64,000 nt of DNA from Sporosarcina luteola (GCF_007991495.1 NZ_BJYL01000008.1:40338-104337); one strand, 5' to 3'; shown: positions 15,149 to 25,797, counted from the first letter of the stretch. The notes: generated from the letters alone by a model not told the origin. Numbers and translations: made by a program.

Positions 15149-17890
15149 TTGAAACGATTTTTGGTTGGGTTTTTAGCATTGTTTATGGCGTTTTCGCTTG
15201 CGTTGCCGTATTCTGCGCAGGCGGCCCAGTCGGTTGAGGCTGTCGAAGTTGCTGTAACGACGGAGCTGGATGTCAGTCGTTCGGTATTGTCGTTAACCGA
15301 AATTCGGGATGTGACGATTGAGGCTGATTTTGGTCGAAAGGTAGATTTGGAGAATTTGGAACTCCAATTTGGTGGGAAGACGCTAGATGAATGGAAACAG
15401 TGGGATGCAGATTCCAAATCGTATTCCGGGAACCCGTTCATTCTCGTAACAAAAGAGCCTTATTATGTCGATGGAACGACGAAGATTGCTGCCGAGTTGG
15501 AGTTTGGCTTGCCATTCGGTACGGAAGATTTATCGCCTAGGTCTATCCGGGTTATTTACAAGGAATTGCTTGGGGACTATGAGCTTGCTTTAATTGATGG
15601 GGACAATGAAGCAAAAGCAGCGACGACCGTTCAGCTGAATGTGTATGATGAATTCCTTGAATGGGATGAAATCAAACCATCGATTGATCAAATCTTCGAA
15701 GAAGCCGGCTCCTTGAATGAACGGTATTTACATTATGAAAGTCCAGGAAAGAGCGTCGAAGGAAAGGACATGCACCTTGTTGTTCTTGCGAAGGATGAAG
15801 ACGCAGTGACTAACTATTTGGAAAACACATTGCCTGCTGCGCTAGAAACACCTGAAGAATTACTGGCAAAGCTGAAAGATGGAACGCTGGGCGATTACCA
15901 AATTCCAATCTGGTTCAATAACATTCATCCAGATGAAGCTGAAGGAATTGATTTCCAAACTGGTTTATTGAAACAATTTGCGTTAGAATCAGAGGTTTCA
16001 TTCACAACGACTGATGATAATGGAAATGACACAGAAGTGGTACTAAACGTTGACGAAGTACTAGACCATATTATTTTCATTTTCAACTTCTCGCACAACC
16101 CAGATGGCCGTGTCCATAATACGCGAGCAAACGTGAACGGTTTTGATTTAAATCGTGATAATGCGTACCAGACGCAAATTGAAACGATTCAGTTGAATCA
16201 AGTGATTGCCAAGTGGACACCTCTTGCGATGATGGAGGGGCATGGATATGTGAAAGGGTTCTTAATTGAGCCTGCAACACCACCGCATAACCCGAACTTC
16301 GAATATGATTTGCTCATGGAAGGGATGATCCCGCAAGCGCATGCGATGGGACAGGCGGGAATCGGGAATTCTGAGTTAACTTCCTATTTCCTAGCATCCG
16401 AAGGGTATAAGGATGGTTGGGATGACATGGGGCCTTCTTACACACCGATTTTCTCCATGCTTCACGGGACGCTTGGGCATACTGTGGAAGTTCCGACGCT
16501 TAGTCAAAACGCATATGATGCAATGGTGGGCGCAGGTTTAGGGATGATTAATTATGTATTTGAAAATAAAGATGACTTATTCACGCGGCAGCTTGAAATT
16601 TTCAACCGCGGTCTCAATGGGGAAGACAATCGACTTGTGGATCCGCTTCTGACTAATGCAGCAGGGGAGTCCATTGGTAGGGTGCGTGGAGAGCATGAAA
16701 ACTTCTTCCCGGATTACTATGTGATTCCGATCGACTCTTTCAATCAGAAAAACGTATCGGAAGTTTACAATATGGTCGACTATTTGATACGTAATGGTGT
16801 AAAAGTTGAACAAACGACAGATGTCGTCAAGATTGGACCGACGACTTATCCGGAAGGGACGTTTGTCGTTCCGATGAAACAAGCAAAAAGAGGCTTGGCG
16901 AACGCGATGCTATACGCGGGGGATGATGTTTCCGATTGGGAAGCGATGTATGATCCGGTCGTTGCCAACTTCCCGGCACTAAGAGGATTCAATATCGTTG
17001 ATGTGCGCATGAAGGAAGAAGACGTACTGGAAGGAATCACGGCGGAAGTGACGGAAGTGGCAGTCCCAACGAGTGAAGTTGATGAAGGTAAAGCAATGCA
17101 AGTATTGAAAAATGTAAACAACGACACGATTAAATTGGTGAATGAACTTCTAAAGGAAGAAAAACACGTTGGAATCGTTCAAGAAGATAAGCATGGCTTC
17201 GAAATAGGAGATTTTGTTGTAAGGACGGAAGATATCGCACCGCTTGTAGACAAATATGTATTCGAAGCTACTGCATTGCCTACGTATCGACCGGTCGATA
17301 CGAAATGGATCGTTGAACCGAAAGTGGCAGGCAGTGGATCGGGACAATTGACATTCTCATTGAAGGAATTAGGCTTTACATTGACAGACGAGGAACAGGC
17401 CGACATCGTTGTTTCCGACTCTGCATTGCCTCAGGAACTGACTGGCAAGACATACGTTGGAATTGGAAACAGTGTTTTAAAGGCTGTCCACGAATCGGGA
17501 TTGCTTGAAGGATTTGAGTACAAGACGACAAAAGGCGGTCATGAAGGACTGGTTAAAACGATGGTTAACACAGACCACCCATTGATGGCTGGCTATCGTC
17601 CAGAAGAGCTTTTCTATACAACGAGAGGTTCCTGGATTACTGCCGTTCCAGAAGGAGCGGAAGTGTTGGCGACGGTAAAGGGGACTGACGACTTCTTTGT
17701 CGCTGGCTGGTGGCCAGGACATGAAGACGCGAAAGGAAAAATTCTCGCATTCACACAGCAAATGGAAGACACGTCAGTGATACTTTTTGCAAATGACCTG
17801 GCATTCAGGGCGCATACGAAACATTCTTATCGCCTGCTTGCAAACAGCATTTTCACAGCGGCGGAAGAAACAACTGCTCCAGAACAATAA
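15149..17890 (+). CDS. Secreted M14-family zinc carboxypeptidase
   Basis: A 914-residue exported metallopeptidase. Signal peptide about residues 1-26 (cleavage near AQAA). The M14 domain spans about 190-480: zinc ligands H260 and E263 in IHPDE, third ligand H365 in MEGHGY, substrate-binding Arg in NPDGRVHN/LNRDN, and catalytic Glu E447 in GHTVEVPT. The remaining about 430 residues form C-terminal domains, the last of which (about 800-900) resembles a glutamine-amidotransferase-like/ThuA-type end region. Probably trims C-terminal residues from peptides outside the cell, feeding the peptide transporter downstream. A longer ATG start at 15128 is possible, but TTG at 15149 has GGGAG at 8 bases and begins a normal signal peptide. 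Confidence 0.87.
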   Translation: MKRFLVGFLALFMAFSLALPYSAQAAQSVEAVEVAVTTELDVSRSVLSLTEIRDVTIEADFGRKVDLENLELQFGGKTLDEWKQWDADSKSYSGNPFILVTKEPYYVDGTTKIAAELEFGLPFGTEDLSPRSIRVIYKELLGDYELALIDGDNEAKAATTVQLNVYDEFLEWDEIKPSIDQIFEEAGSLNERYLHYESPGKSVEGKDMHLVVLAKDEDAVTNYLENTLPAALETPEELLAKLKDGTLGDYQIPIWFNNIHPDEAEGIDFQTGLLKQFALESEVSFTTTDDNGNDTEVVLNVDEVLDHIIFIFNFSHNPDGRVHNTRANVNGFDLNRDNAYQTQIETIQLNQVIAKWTPLAMMEGHGYVKGFLIEPATPPHNPNFEYDLLMEGMIPQAHAMGQAGIGNSELTSYFLASEGYKDGWDDMGPSYTPIFSMLHGTLGHTVEVPTLSQNAYDAMVGAGLGMINYVFENKDDLFTRQLEIFNRGLNGEDNRLVDPLLTNAAGESIGRVRGEHENFFPDYYVIPIDSFNQKNVSEVYNMVDYLIRNGVKVEQTTDVVKIGPTTYPEGTFVVPMKQAKRGLANAMLYAGDDVSDWEAMYDPVVANFPALRGFNIVDVRMKEEDVLEGITAEVTEVAVPTSEVDEGKAMQVLKNVNNDTIKLVNELLKEEKHVGIVQEDKHGFEIGDFVVRTEDIAPLVDKYVFEATALPTYRPVDTKWIVEPKVAGSGSGQLTFSLKELGFTLTDEEQADIVVSDSALPQELTGKTYVGIGNSVLKAVHESGLLEGFEYKTTKGGHEGLVKTMVNTDHPLMAGYRPEELFYTTRGSWITAVPEGAEVLATVKGTDDFFVAGWWPGHEDAKGKILAFTQQMEDTSVILFANDLAFRAHTKHSYRLLANSIFTAAEETTAPEQ

Positions 17891-17926
17891 AAAATACCCA
17901 AAAATATAGGGGCAGATACTCAAGAC

Positions 17927-17967
17927 AAAAAAAAGAATGCCGCCATTGGGGCAGCATTCTTTTTTTG
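17927..17967. terminator. Bidirectional terminator between convergent genes
   Basis: AAAAAAAGAATGC and GCATTCTTTTTTT arms around a GCC-rich top; serves the carboxypeptidase (+) and the binding protein (-). Confidence 0.9.
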
Positions 17968-17973
17968 TTGTTA

Positions 17974-19605
17974 TTACTCCACGAATTGTACGTCTTTTAA
18001 TTTGTAGATACCATCTGTACCGATTGAGAAGCCTTTGATTTTATTGCTGACGCCTGTCAGGTATTCAGTATGGATCAAGTAAGCCATTGGAGCGTCTTCA
18101 ATTAGGAGCTCTTGGACTTGGTTATAGATTTTGATACGCTCATCCGGATCGGATTCGCGACGGCCTTGTTCAAGAAGTTTGTCGACTTCTGCATTTTCAT
18201 AGAATGAACGGTTTCCTGGATCACCCTTTTGTGAAGAGTGGAACAACGCGTACATTCCATAGTCCGCATCACCTGTCGGGTTGGACCAACCAAGGATGAA
18301 CATATCATGCTCGCCATTTGCGGTCTTTTCCAGGTAAGCGCCGAATTCCATTACTTCGATATCCACTTCGATATTCACTTTTTTCAATTCTTCTTGAACG
18401 AGAACCGCAATTTGTTGACGTTGTGGGTTGTCATTTGTCCAAATAGTCGTTTTGAAGCCGTCTTCCAACCCAGCTTCGGCTAGAAGTTTCTTCGCTTCTT
18501 CCAAATTGTATTCAAGCGGTTTTGCGTCATCATTGAATCCGAAGATTCCAGGTGCAAGAGGTCCTTTTGCAAGTACGCCAAAGCCATCGTATACCCCTTC
18601 ACTAATATCTTCTTTGTTTATCATCATAGAAATTGCTTTACGGACCTTTGGATCGTTGAATGGTTCTTTTTCTGTATTGAAGCCAAGATACGCAAGACTG
18701 GACGATGCTTTTTGGTTGACCTTCGCAAAGTCTTTTGAGTTGATGTCCGCAACTTCATTCGGTTGAATAGGATCCGCGACATGGACATATCCTGTTTCCA
18801 AGTCTGCATTACGGACTGCACTTTCTGGGATGACCTTGAAAGTTACAGAGTCGACATGTACTTTGGATCCCCAATAATCATCATTACGGACGAGCTTGAT
18901 TTCATCACCTGGTGTCCAATTGTCGAATTTGAAATAGCCTGTTCCTACAGGGTTTGTCGAAATGACGGAACCTGCATCCTTACCACTGGCCATTGCATCA
19001 TAGTCAGCTTCAATGGATTTCGGGCTGACCATTCCGCCTCCGTTATGTGATAGGTGAGCAAGCAAAGGAGCGAATGGATATTCAGTTTTGATTTGTATTG
19101 TATGGTCGTCTTTTACGATTACGTCTGTAACCATTTCAAATAGGAAATAGCGTGGTGAAGCTACATCAGGATCAAGGATACGTTCAAGGTTTGCTTTTAC
19201 GGCATCTGCTGTGAAAGGCTCGCCATCATGGAATGTGACGCCTTGACGAAGTGTGAATTCATAAGTTGTATCATCGATGGCCTCCCATTTTTCGGCTAGA
19301 CCTTCGACAATATTATTGTCATCATCGCGGTTCACAAGAGTTTCATAGATATTCGCTTGTACTACGGATGACGGTACATCATTGGAACCGGCCGGATCCA
19401 ATGAAGAGGCATCCGATAAGACCGCAAGCACCAAGTCTCCGCCATCAATTCCTTCCCCTTTGTCTTCATCAATGTCATTGCCTGATCCTTCATCTCCATT
19501 AGATGAAGATGAAGATGATCCACCGCCTCCTGAACATGCAGCAAGAATCATTGACAAGGCCAGCGCAAGTACGAACAGCCATTTAAGATTGCCATTTCTC
19601 TTCAT
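17974..19605 (-). CDS. Peptide ABC transporter substrate-binding lipoprotein
   Basis: A 543-residue family 5 solute-binding protein of full normal length. Lipoprotein signal with lipobox LAAC (Cys about 24) and a Gly/Ser-rich linker, then the family pattern ADAVKANLERILDP, PVGTGYFKFDNWTPGDEIKL and RKAISMMINKEDI. It binds di- or oligopeptides (or nickel/glutathione in relatives) outside the membrane and hands them to the permease encoded divergently from 19957. GGGGGGAAC is placed well for the ATG. The divergent arrangement lets the binding protein be expressed at a different level from the membrane components. Confidence 0.9.
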   Translation of the reverse strand: MKRNGNLKWLFVLALALSMILAACSGGGGSSSSSSNGDEGSGNDIDEDKGEGIDGGDLVLAVLSDASSLDPAGSNDVPSSVVQANIYETLVNRDDDNNIVEGLAEKWEAIDDTTYEFTLRQGVTFHDGEPFTADAVKANLERILDPDVASPRYFLFEMVTDVIVKDDHTIQIKTEYPFAPLLAHLSHNGGGMVSPKSIEADYDAMASGKDAGSVISTNPVGTGYFKFDNWTPGDEIKLVRNDDYWGSKVHVDSVTFKVIPESAVRNADLETGYVHVADPIQPNEVADINSKDFAKVNQKASSSLAYLGFNTEKEPFNDPKVRKAISMMINKEDISEGVYDGFGVLAKGPLAPGIFGFNDDAKPLEYNLEEAKKLLAEAGLEDGFKTTIWTNDNPQRQQIAVLVQEELKKVNIEVDIEVMEFGAYLEKTANGEHDMFILGWSNPTGDADYGMYALFHSSQKGDPGNRSFYENAEVDKLLEQGRRESDPDERIKIYNQVQELLIEDAPMAYLIHTEYLTGVSNKIKGFSIGTDGIYKLKDVQFVE

Positions 19606-19631
19606 ATTTGTTCCCCCCGTATGTTTTTAAC

Positions 19632-19684
19632 ATATTGCAATTCCAACAGATTGCTAGAATATTGCAACAGTCAGATGCAATATA
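19632..19684. promoter_or_regulatory. Repeated ATATTGCAA motif in the divergent peptide-transporter region
   Basis: ATATTGCAA occurs at 19632-19640 and 19659-19667 (27 bases apart), with the inverse TGCAATAT at 19676-19683. They sit just upstream of the binding-protein start. Further on, ATATATCCA (19792-19800) and TGGATATAT (19816-19824) form another inverted repeat. These are candidate operators for a shared regulator; the remainder of 19606-19956 holds no gene. Confidence 0.35.
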
Positions 19685-19956
19685 GCATAAAAAACACAGG
19701 CGGACAATATGAATTCGGAATAATTTGTTAAAGTGAATTTTAAAATAAATTATCTGATTTCAAATTAACTTGCATATGGAATGGTTGGAACATATATCCA
19801 ATGCGCCTTGTTCAATGGATATATCATTTTAAAATTATACTATTTAAAATTAAATGAAAATAATGACAAAAAACGTTCCTCAAATAGTTTTTTCATGATA
19901 TGCTACTGTCAATATACTAATTTACCAGTATCAAACTTTGGGGGAGAGTGTTCAAA

Positions 19957-20850
19957 ATGGTCCAACATACACCAGTAGTGGGAATTGGACAAAAGCGGTC
20001 CAGTCCAAGAGTTGAAGCGTACAAAACTTTTTGGCGCAGGCTTCGCAAAAATAAAGCGGCAGTCGTTGGCGGAGTCCTCATATTATTATTTGTTTTGACG
20101 GGAATATTCGGACCGTTCTTCACAACAGGCGACCCGAATGCGACACAAATATCTAATAAACTGGCGCCGCCTTCCGGGGAACATTGGTTTGGAACGGATA
20201 ATTATGGGCGTGATATCTTTACACGGATCATCCACGGCATGGGAATCACAATGAAAGTCGGCTTCCTGTCCGTAGCCCTCGGTGGCACGGTTGGTGTCAT
20301 TCTAGGCATTTTTTCTGGCTATTATGGAGGTCCACTGGATACGTTCATCATGCGCGCCATGGATATTCTTCTTGCATTTCCTGGAATCCTGCTTGCGCTT
20401 GCCATCGTTTCTGTTCTCGGTGGAAGCTTGCAAAACGTTATTATAGCGGTCGGTGTTTTCTCGGTTCCGGCATTTGCCCGAATTGTACGTGGGTCGACAT
20501 TAACGGTGAGGAAGCTTGAATATATCGACGCAGTGAAAGCGCTTGGTGCGTCAGACGCCAGGATTATTTTCAAACATATTTTGCCGAATGTCCTTTCTCC
20601 GATCATCGTCCAATTGACATTGCGGATTGCAACAGCCGTTTTGACAGCAAGTGGACTCGCTTTTCTAGGGCTGGGTGCGAAACCGCCCACACCGGAATGG
20701 GGAGCCATGCTCAATGAAGGACGGGCTTATATGCAACAGGCACCGCATCTTGTTTTATTCCCAGGAATCATGATTGTTCTTGTTGTACTGGCTTTTAATA
20801 TTTTTGGGGATGGGCTCCGGGATGCGCTTGATCCGAAGATGAATAAATGA
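19957..20850 (+). CDS. Peptide ABC transporter permease (DppC/OppC type)
   Basis: A 297-residue inner-membrane permease with an N-terminal OppC_N segment (FWRRLRKNKAAVVGG) and about six helices. The EAA-like loop contacting the ATPases is visible as EYIDAVKALGASDARIIFKHILPN. First gene of a four-gene operon; forms the translocation channel with the permease encoded next. The GTG at 19948 is in frame but the ATG at 19957 is better spaced from GGGGGAG. Confidence 0.9.
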   Translation: MVQHTPVVGIGQKRSSPRVEAYKTFWRRLRKNKAAVVGGVLILLFVLTGIFGPFFTTGDPNATQISNKLAPPSGEHWFGTDNYGRDIFTRIIHGMGITMKVGFLSVALGGTVGVILGIFSGYYGGPLDTFIMRAMDILLAFPGILLALAIVSVLGGSLQNVIIAVGVFSVPAFARIVRGSTLTVRKLEYIDAVKALGASDARIIFKHILPNVLSPIIVQLTLRIATAVLTASGLAFLGLGAKPPTPEWGAMLNEGRAYMQQAPHLVLFPGIMIVLVVLAFNIFGDGLRDALDPKMNK

Positions 20851-20866
20851 TGGAGGAGGCAGTGAA

Positions 20867-21808
20867 ATGACAAAATTCATAGTAAGGCGCCTGCTCCAGA
20901 CGATTCCGGTCTTGTTAGGCGTATCCATACTTGTTTTCTCAATGATGTACTTAATACCAGGGAATCCTGCCCAAATGATTGCAGGAGAAGGGGCGTCTCC
21001 ACAGACCATTGCACAAATCGAAGAGAAACTAGGGCTGAATAAACCGGCACCTGTACAATACCTCAGTTATATGAAAAATGTTGTTCAAGGCGATCTTGGA
21101 AACTCGATTAGAAGCGGCCGACCTGTCGCTGATGAAATAAAAGCCCGATTTTGGACAACTGTGGAGCTTTCATTTTATGCAACGATTCTCGCAGTCTTCC
21201 TCGGTTTGATAGCGGGTATTATTTCGGCGGTCCGTCATTATACATGGTCCGACGTTTCAATTATGCTTGTCGCCCTTTTCGGTCTTTCCATGCCGAATTT
21301 CTGGTTCGGGCTTATGCTCATTCAGTGGTTTGCAATCGGACCGGAATGGATGCCGGAATTCATGAAAATGAGGGCATCCGGGTGGGGGGACGACTGGAGG
21401 CAACTATTATTACCTGTTATCACGCTAGGAACAGGTGGAGCGGCGATTATTGCGCGTATGACACGGTCATCGATGCTCGAAGTCATCGGACAGGACTATA
21501 TCCGAACAGCAAGAGCGAAAGGAATGGGCGAACGGGTAGTTATCTACCGACATGCGCTGAAAAATGCACTTATTCCGGTTATTACGGTTGTGGGACTTGA
21601 ATTTGGTGGCTTTCTTGGCGGAGCGGTTCTTACGGAAACAATTTTCGCCATTAACGGAATGGGAAGGCTTACGATTGACGCCATCCGGACGAGAGATTTC
21701 CCGATCGTCCAAGGAACTGTCCTGATTATTTCATTCCTGTTCGTCTTTGTGAATTTGCTCGTCGATATTTCCTACCGTCTATTAAACAAGCGAATCGATT
21801 TGAATTGA
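20867..21808 (+). CDS. Peptide ABC transporter permease (DppB/OppB type)
   Basis: A 313-residue permease with the typical N-terminus MTKFIVRRLLQTIPVLLGVS, about six helices and the EAA-loop sequence DYIRTARAKGMGERVVIYRHALKN. The ADGLG-like pattern of OppB proteins is present as PAQMIAGEGAS. GGAGGAGG lies 6-8 bases before the ATG and 16 bases separate it from the upstream permease. The B subunit usually precedes the C subunit; here C comes first. Confidence 0.9.
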   Translation: MTKFIVRRLLQTIPVLLGVSILVFSMMYLIPGNPAQMIAGEGASPQTIAQIEEKLGLNKPAPVQYLSYMKNVVQGDLGNSIRSGRPVADEIKARFWTTVELSFYATILAVFLGLIAGIISAVRHYTWSDVSIMLVALFGLSMPNFWFGLMLIQWFAIGPEWMPEFMKMRASGWGDDWRQLLLPVITLGTGGAAIIARMTRSSMLEVIGQDYIRTARAKGMGERVVIYRHALKNALIPVITVVGLEFGGFLGGAVLTETIFAINGMGRLTIDAIRTRDFPIVQGTVLIISFLFVFVNLLVDISYRLLNKRIDLN

Positions 21809-21835
21809 TACATGTTGGAAAGAGGGGTGTCCAGG

Positions 21836-22888
21836 ATGAATAGTGTTTTATTGGAAGTGGAGGATCTTCGCACAACGTTTTATACAGATGATGCTGAAGT
21901 GAAAGCGGTTGATGGCGTCAGTTTCGTGCTGCGAAAAGGAAAGACGCTTGGTATAGTTGGCGAATCGGGATCGGGCAAAAGCATTACGGCGTTATCGATT
22001 TTAAAGCTTCTAGCGAATAACGGGAAAATAGTCGGCGGAAAAGTTCAATTTAAAGGGGAGGATCTTCTCACCTATTCGGATAAGAAGATGCGTGACATCC
22101 GTGGGAATGCTATTTCGATGATATTTCAAGAGCCGATGACTTCTCTGAACCCGGTTTTCACAGTCGGCCAGCAGATTAGCGAGTCAATCATGAAACACCA
22201 AAATCTGTCGAAGAAAGAAGCGCTTGTCAAATCCGTTGAATTGTTGAAGCTCGTCGGAATCCCTTCTCCGGATAAACGGGTAAAACAGTACCCTTATGAA
22301 CTGTCCGGCGGAATGCGCCAGCGAGTTATGATTGCAATGGCATTGGCTTGCAATCCGGAAATTCTCATTGCGGACGAGCCGACGACTGCGCTGGATGTCA
22401 CAATTCAAGCGCAAATTCTCAGGCTCATCCGCGATCTGCAAAAGCGACTCGGGATGTCGGTTATTATGATTACACACGATTTAGGCGTTGTTGCGGAAAC
22501 TTGTGATTCTGTTGCTGTTATGTACGCTGGTCAAGTGGTGGAGTATTCGGATGTCGTGACATTGTTCCAACAACCGAAGCATCCGTATACGATCGGCTTG
22601 ATGAATTCATTACCAAGACATGATGTCGAGCTCGAGAAACTGGAGTCGATTCAAGGGAATGTACCGAATCCGAAAGAAATGCCTTTGGGTTGCAGATTTG
22701 CGCCAAGATGCCCGGCCGCAACCGATCTATGCAGGCGGGAAATGCCGGAATTGATGAAAGATACGGAAGGTAATGATATACGCTGTTGGATTTATTCCGA
22801 AAAATGGGAAGGCGAAGCGGAGGTGATCGTCTATGGCGAAAAAAGAATTGCTGAAAGTCGACGGACTGAAACAATACTTTCCGATTAA
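21836..22888 (+). CDS. Peptide ABC transporter ATPase (DppD/OppD type)
   Basis: A 350-residue nucleotide-binding subunit: Walker A GESGSGKS, signature LSGGMRQRV, Walker [14 protein letters not shown]-loop THD, and the C-terminal oligopeptide-transporter extension with a Cys cluster ([14 protein letters not shown]) that in relatives binds an iron-sulfur cluster. An ATG at 21812 lacks a ribosome site; ATG 21836 follows GAGGGG at 8 bases. Works as a heterodimer with the next gene product to power import. Confidence 0.92.
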   Translation: MNSVLLEVEDLRTTFYTDDAEVKAVDGVSFVLRKGKTLGIVGESGSGKSITALSILKLLANNGKIVGGKVQFKGEDLLTYSDKKMRDIRGNAISMIFQEPMTSLNPVFTVGQQISESIMKHQNLSKKEALVKSVELLKLVGIPSPDKRVKQYPYELSGGMRQRVMIAMALACNPEILIADEPTTALDVTIQAQILRLIRDLQKRLGMSVIMITHDLGVVAETCDSVAVMYAGQVVEYSDVVTLFQQPKHPYTIGLMNSLPRHDVELEKLESIQGNVPNPKEMPLGCRFAPRCPAATDLCRREMPELMKDTEGNDIRCWIYSEKWEGEAEVIVYGEKRIAESRRTETILSD

Positions 22889-23864
22889 AGGCGGGATGAT
22901 GGGGCGAACTGTCAATCATGTAAAAGCGGTCGATGATATTAGCTTTACGATTTACGAGGGGGAGACGGTCAGCATCGTCGGTGAATCCGGCTGTGGAAAG
23001 TCAACGACGGGACGCGCAATCCTTCGATTGGAAGAACCGACGGAGGGGACGGTAACGTTTAATGGGCATGAGCTCACTTCATTATCTAAACGGGAAATGA
23101 GGAAGTTGCGGAAGGATTTACAAATCATTTTCCAAGACCCTTACGCATCTATCAACCCGCGGCAAACTGTGGCGGATGTGCTGGATGAAGCTATGACGAT
23201 CCAGAAAGTATTGCCGGCGAAAGAGCGGAGGAAGCGGATCATTGAGTTGCTTGAAACGGTCGGTTTGAATGAATATCAGGCGGACCGGTATCCACATGAG
23301 TTTTCCGGCGGGCAGCGGCAACGGATCGGCATAGCACGCGCGCTTTCGGTCAATCCAAAACTTATTATTTGTGACGAGGCCGTTTCGGCACTTGACGTCT
23401 CCATACAAGCCCAAGTGTTGAACTTGCTGCAAGAACTGCAGAAAGACTTTAAGTTGACGTATTTGTTCATTTCACATGATTTAGGTGTTGTCCGGCATAT
23501 TTCTGACCGCGTCATCGTCATGTATTTAGGGAAAATCGTCGAGATTGGCGACAAATATTCGATTTTCGAAAATCCGAAGCACCCATACACGAAGGCGCTA
23601 TTATCCGCGATTCCGGTTCCGGATCCGACACGGGAGAAGAAGCATATCGTATTGACAGGGGACGTGCCCTCGCCAATTGATCCGCCAACCGGCTGCCGTT
23701 TCCACACACGTTGCCCGTTTGCACAGGAGAAATGCAAGGTAGACGTTCCTGAATTGTCAACACACGCCTCTATGATCAACGGTCACGAAGCTGCCTGTCA
23801 TTTCGTCGAAGAAATCGAGAACGGCACACTGCAAGCGGAAGGATTTGAAGAAGCTGTCTTTTAA
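22833..23864 (+). CDS. Peptide ABC transporter ATPase (DppF/OppF type)
   Basis: A 343-residue ATPase with Walker [10 protein letters not shown], signature FSGGQRQRI, Walker [13 protein letters not shown] (Glu-Ala rather than Glu-Pro) and the C-terminal Cys cluster [14 protein letters not shown]. It overlaps the previous gene by 56 bases; GGAGGTGAT sits inside that gene, 6-7 bases before the ATG, so the overlap is real and implies coupled translation. Last gene of the transporter operon. Confidence 0.92.
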   Translation: MAKKELLKVDGLKQYFPIKGGMMGRTVNHVKAVDDISFTIYEGETVSIVGESGCGKSTTGRAILRLEEPTEGTVTFNGHELTSLSKREMRKLRKDLQIIFQDPYASINPRQTVADVLDEAMTIQKVLPAKERRKRIIELLETVGLNEYQADRYPHEFSGGQRQRIGIARALSVNPKLIICDEAVSALDVSIQAQVLNLLQELQKDFKLTYLFISHDLGVVRHISDRVIVMYLGKIVEIGDKYSIFENPKHPYTKALLSAIPVPDPTREKKHIVLTGDVPSPIDPPTGCRFHTRCPFAQEKCKVDVPELSTHASMINGHEAACHFVEEIENGTLQAEGFEEAVF

Positions 23865-23879
23865 TGAACAAAATAATGA

Positions 23880-23924
23880 CCACCTATTTGAGAAGGGAAG
23901 ACCTTCTCGGATAGGTGGTTTTTA
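23880..23924 (+). terminator. Terminator of the peptide-transporter operon
   Basis: CCACCTAT...GAGAAGG pairs with CCTTCTC...ATAGGTGG and is followed by five T. Confidence 0.85.
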
Positions 23925-23983
23925 AGTCCTGTCAAACTCCGGTTTTATCGAATGAGCCATAAAACGTTGCGCTTATTCCTAAC

Positions 23984-24604
23984 TCACTCCGCTACCCCGA
24001 ACCCTTCAGGGTATACCGTAGTACCAAAAACCTCTCCCGTTTCTTCGTCCACTTTGTTCACTTTTACTTCAAGCTCATCAATGTCGGTACGATTGTAAAT
24101 CTGGTACAGTATTCCTTGAATGCCAAGACGGGGGACAAGCGACTCCTGGCCGTATAAAGCAAAGCCTTCCTGATTCACAGTTAAAGTAAACTCCGACAAA
24201 TTATCGTTATACTCAATATTCTTAACGTCCCTATAACTCTCCCGATTAAGCACTTGATCAACAAGCTCAGCCACATCGTTTTTCATGTCTTCCAACATTT
24301 CCGCATGCTTCGCTTCAGACATCTTGTACGTGATGGACCCGTCATTATTCTTCGTTACATCATCAATGCCATCCTCTTTCGCCTTCGTAATGATATCATC
24401 AACGTTTGCGCCAATAAGCAAATCAGCAGTAATCGTAACCTCGACATTTTCTTCAGCTGTAACTTCTTCAGTCTCCGTGACATCGTCAGTTCCAACTGTT
24501 TTTATTTCAGCTACATCATCGCTATCGCTATCCTTCGACGAACAGGCAACCATGGTGAACGATGCCAAAAGCGCTACTATCAAAACTCCACTCAATCTCT
24601 TCAT
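23984..24604 (-). CDS. Hypothetical lipoprotein
   Basis: A 206-residue exported lipoprotein with lipobox VACS (Cys about 21), then an acidic linker rich in Asp, Glu, Thr and Val (about 24-52) and a globular domain with alternating strands (TITADLLIGANVDDIITKA start). No catalytic motif is recognised. AAAGGAGATGAAG gives a strong ribosome site. It resembles small Bacillales lipoproteins of unknown role seen near signalling genes. No operon partner. The upstream 24605-24876 has no further gene. Confidence 0.7.
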   Translation of the reverse strand: MKRLSGVLIVALLASFTMVACSSKDSDSDDVAEIKTVGTDDVTETEEVTAEENVEVTITADLLIGANVDDIITKAKEDGIDDVTKNNDGSITYKMSEAKHAEMLEDMKNDVAELVDQVLNRESYRDVKNIEYNDNLSEFTLTVNQEGFALYGQESLVPRLGIQGILYQIYNRTDIDELEVKVNKVDEETGEVFGTTVYPEGFGVAE

Positions 24605-24876
24605 TTCTTCATCTCCTTTTATTTAATCTACCATACAAATGGAGACCTTTTTGTAGGAATTAAAAACAGGTGATTCGCAGCATACTGTGCACTCGGAGCA
24701 AAGAACTAGTCTTAGTGGATTTCGAAAATAAATTTAGTTATGGTCCTGTAACGGATGAATGAACGAGAAATAACATGCTTACACTTGCCTATTGGTGTTT
24801 AATACATAAAAGTTTAAGTGATTTGTAAGAACTTACGCCTATAATAGTGTATAAGTCAATTACAGAGGTGAGTCAA

Positions 24877-25797
24877 ATGTCTATAAAATTAATATATGAT
24901 AAAAGTACTATTAGGGCTATTAAATATATGCTGAATCAAAATTTTATGATTATCCAACTGACGAGTGAAGCAAAAATCATGGAAGTGAACGAGTTATTTC
25001 TTGAAAAGTTTCACTATACCATTGATGATTTGAAAATGGGTGATTACCTGGATTACGTGAATGGAGAGAAAGCTGAGTGGCAAAAGGTTTGGGATGAACT
25101 TTGGCAAGGGAAGCAATGGAACGGGGAGAGCTGTCTTGTTACAAAATATGGTGAGTTGAAGTGGCTGGAATCGACGTTCATTCCTGTTTATAACAACGGG
25201 AATGTCCACCAAGTGATGACTTTGCATGTCGATAAAACGGATCAAAAAAATGCTGAAAAGTGGAAACAGCTTGCTTTTAGGCATGAATTGACGAACTTGC
25301 CGAACCGTAGGAAATTGCTCACTTCAATGGATGAGCTAATTTGCAGAGCGGAACAAGACGGTACGAAGTTTGCGGTGCTTTTCATGGATATCAATCAATT
25401 CAAAGTGGTGAATGACAGTTATGGACATACAATCGGGGATTTGCTATTAATCGAGATTGGGAAACGGGTTTCAAAGCTGCCGTCTTTAGACGAGCGCCTT
25501 TTCCATATGAGCGGCGATGAATTCATTATCCTTCTTGAAGATTCTGCTAAACTTGATTCTGTTATCGGAAGTATTTTCGCTCAGATTGAGAAAGGATTTG
25601 AATTGGAAGGACATTATATCGAGGTAAACATCAGTATTGGTGTGAGTATTTACCCTGATGATAGTGTGAATGCTCGTCGATTGATGGAACTTGCAGATGA
25701 AGCCATGTATGAAGCGAAAACGAAAGCCGGAAACGCTTATGAATATTCTAGGGAAAGTTCTTTAGTTGTGATGATGAATAAAGGAAATTTGAAGTAG
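24877..25797 (+). CDS. PAS-GGDEF diguanylate cyclase
   Basis: A 306-residue cytoplasmic protein: PAS domain (about 20-125) with the PAC-like end TLHVDKTDQKNAE, then GGDEF (about 138-298) starting HELTNLPNRRKL. The active-site loop reads MSGDEF; Ser in place of the first Gly is tolerated in several active cyclases, so synthesis of cyclic-di-GMP from two GTP is likely but not certain. No RxxD product-inhibition motif stands out. ATG 24877 follows GAGGTGAG; the earlier in-frame start has no ribosome site. One base separates its stop from the hybrid kinase start, so the two are co-transcribed and probably coupled. Confidence 0.88.
   Translation: MSIKLIYDKSTIRAIKYMLNQNFMIIQLTSEAKIMEVNELFLEKFHYTIDDLKMGDYLDYVNGEKAEWQKVWDELWQGKQWNGESCLVTKYGELKWLESTFIPVYNNGNVHQVMTLHVDKTDQKNAEKWKQLAFRHELTNLPNRRKLLTSMDELICRAEQDGTKFAVLFMDINQFKVVNDSYGHTIGDLLLIEIGKRVSKLPSLDERLFHMSGDEFIILLEDSAKLDSVIGSIFAQIEKGFELEGHYIEVNISIGVSIYPDDSVNARRLMELADEAMYEAKTKAGNAYEYSRESSLVVMMNKGNLK

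Noticed and set aside
19737..19770. CodY box upstream of the peptide transporter
   Set aside because: The AATTATCTGA stretch matches only the first half of the CodY consensus; the second half has too many mismatches.
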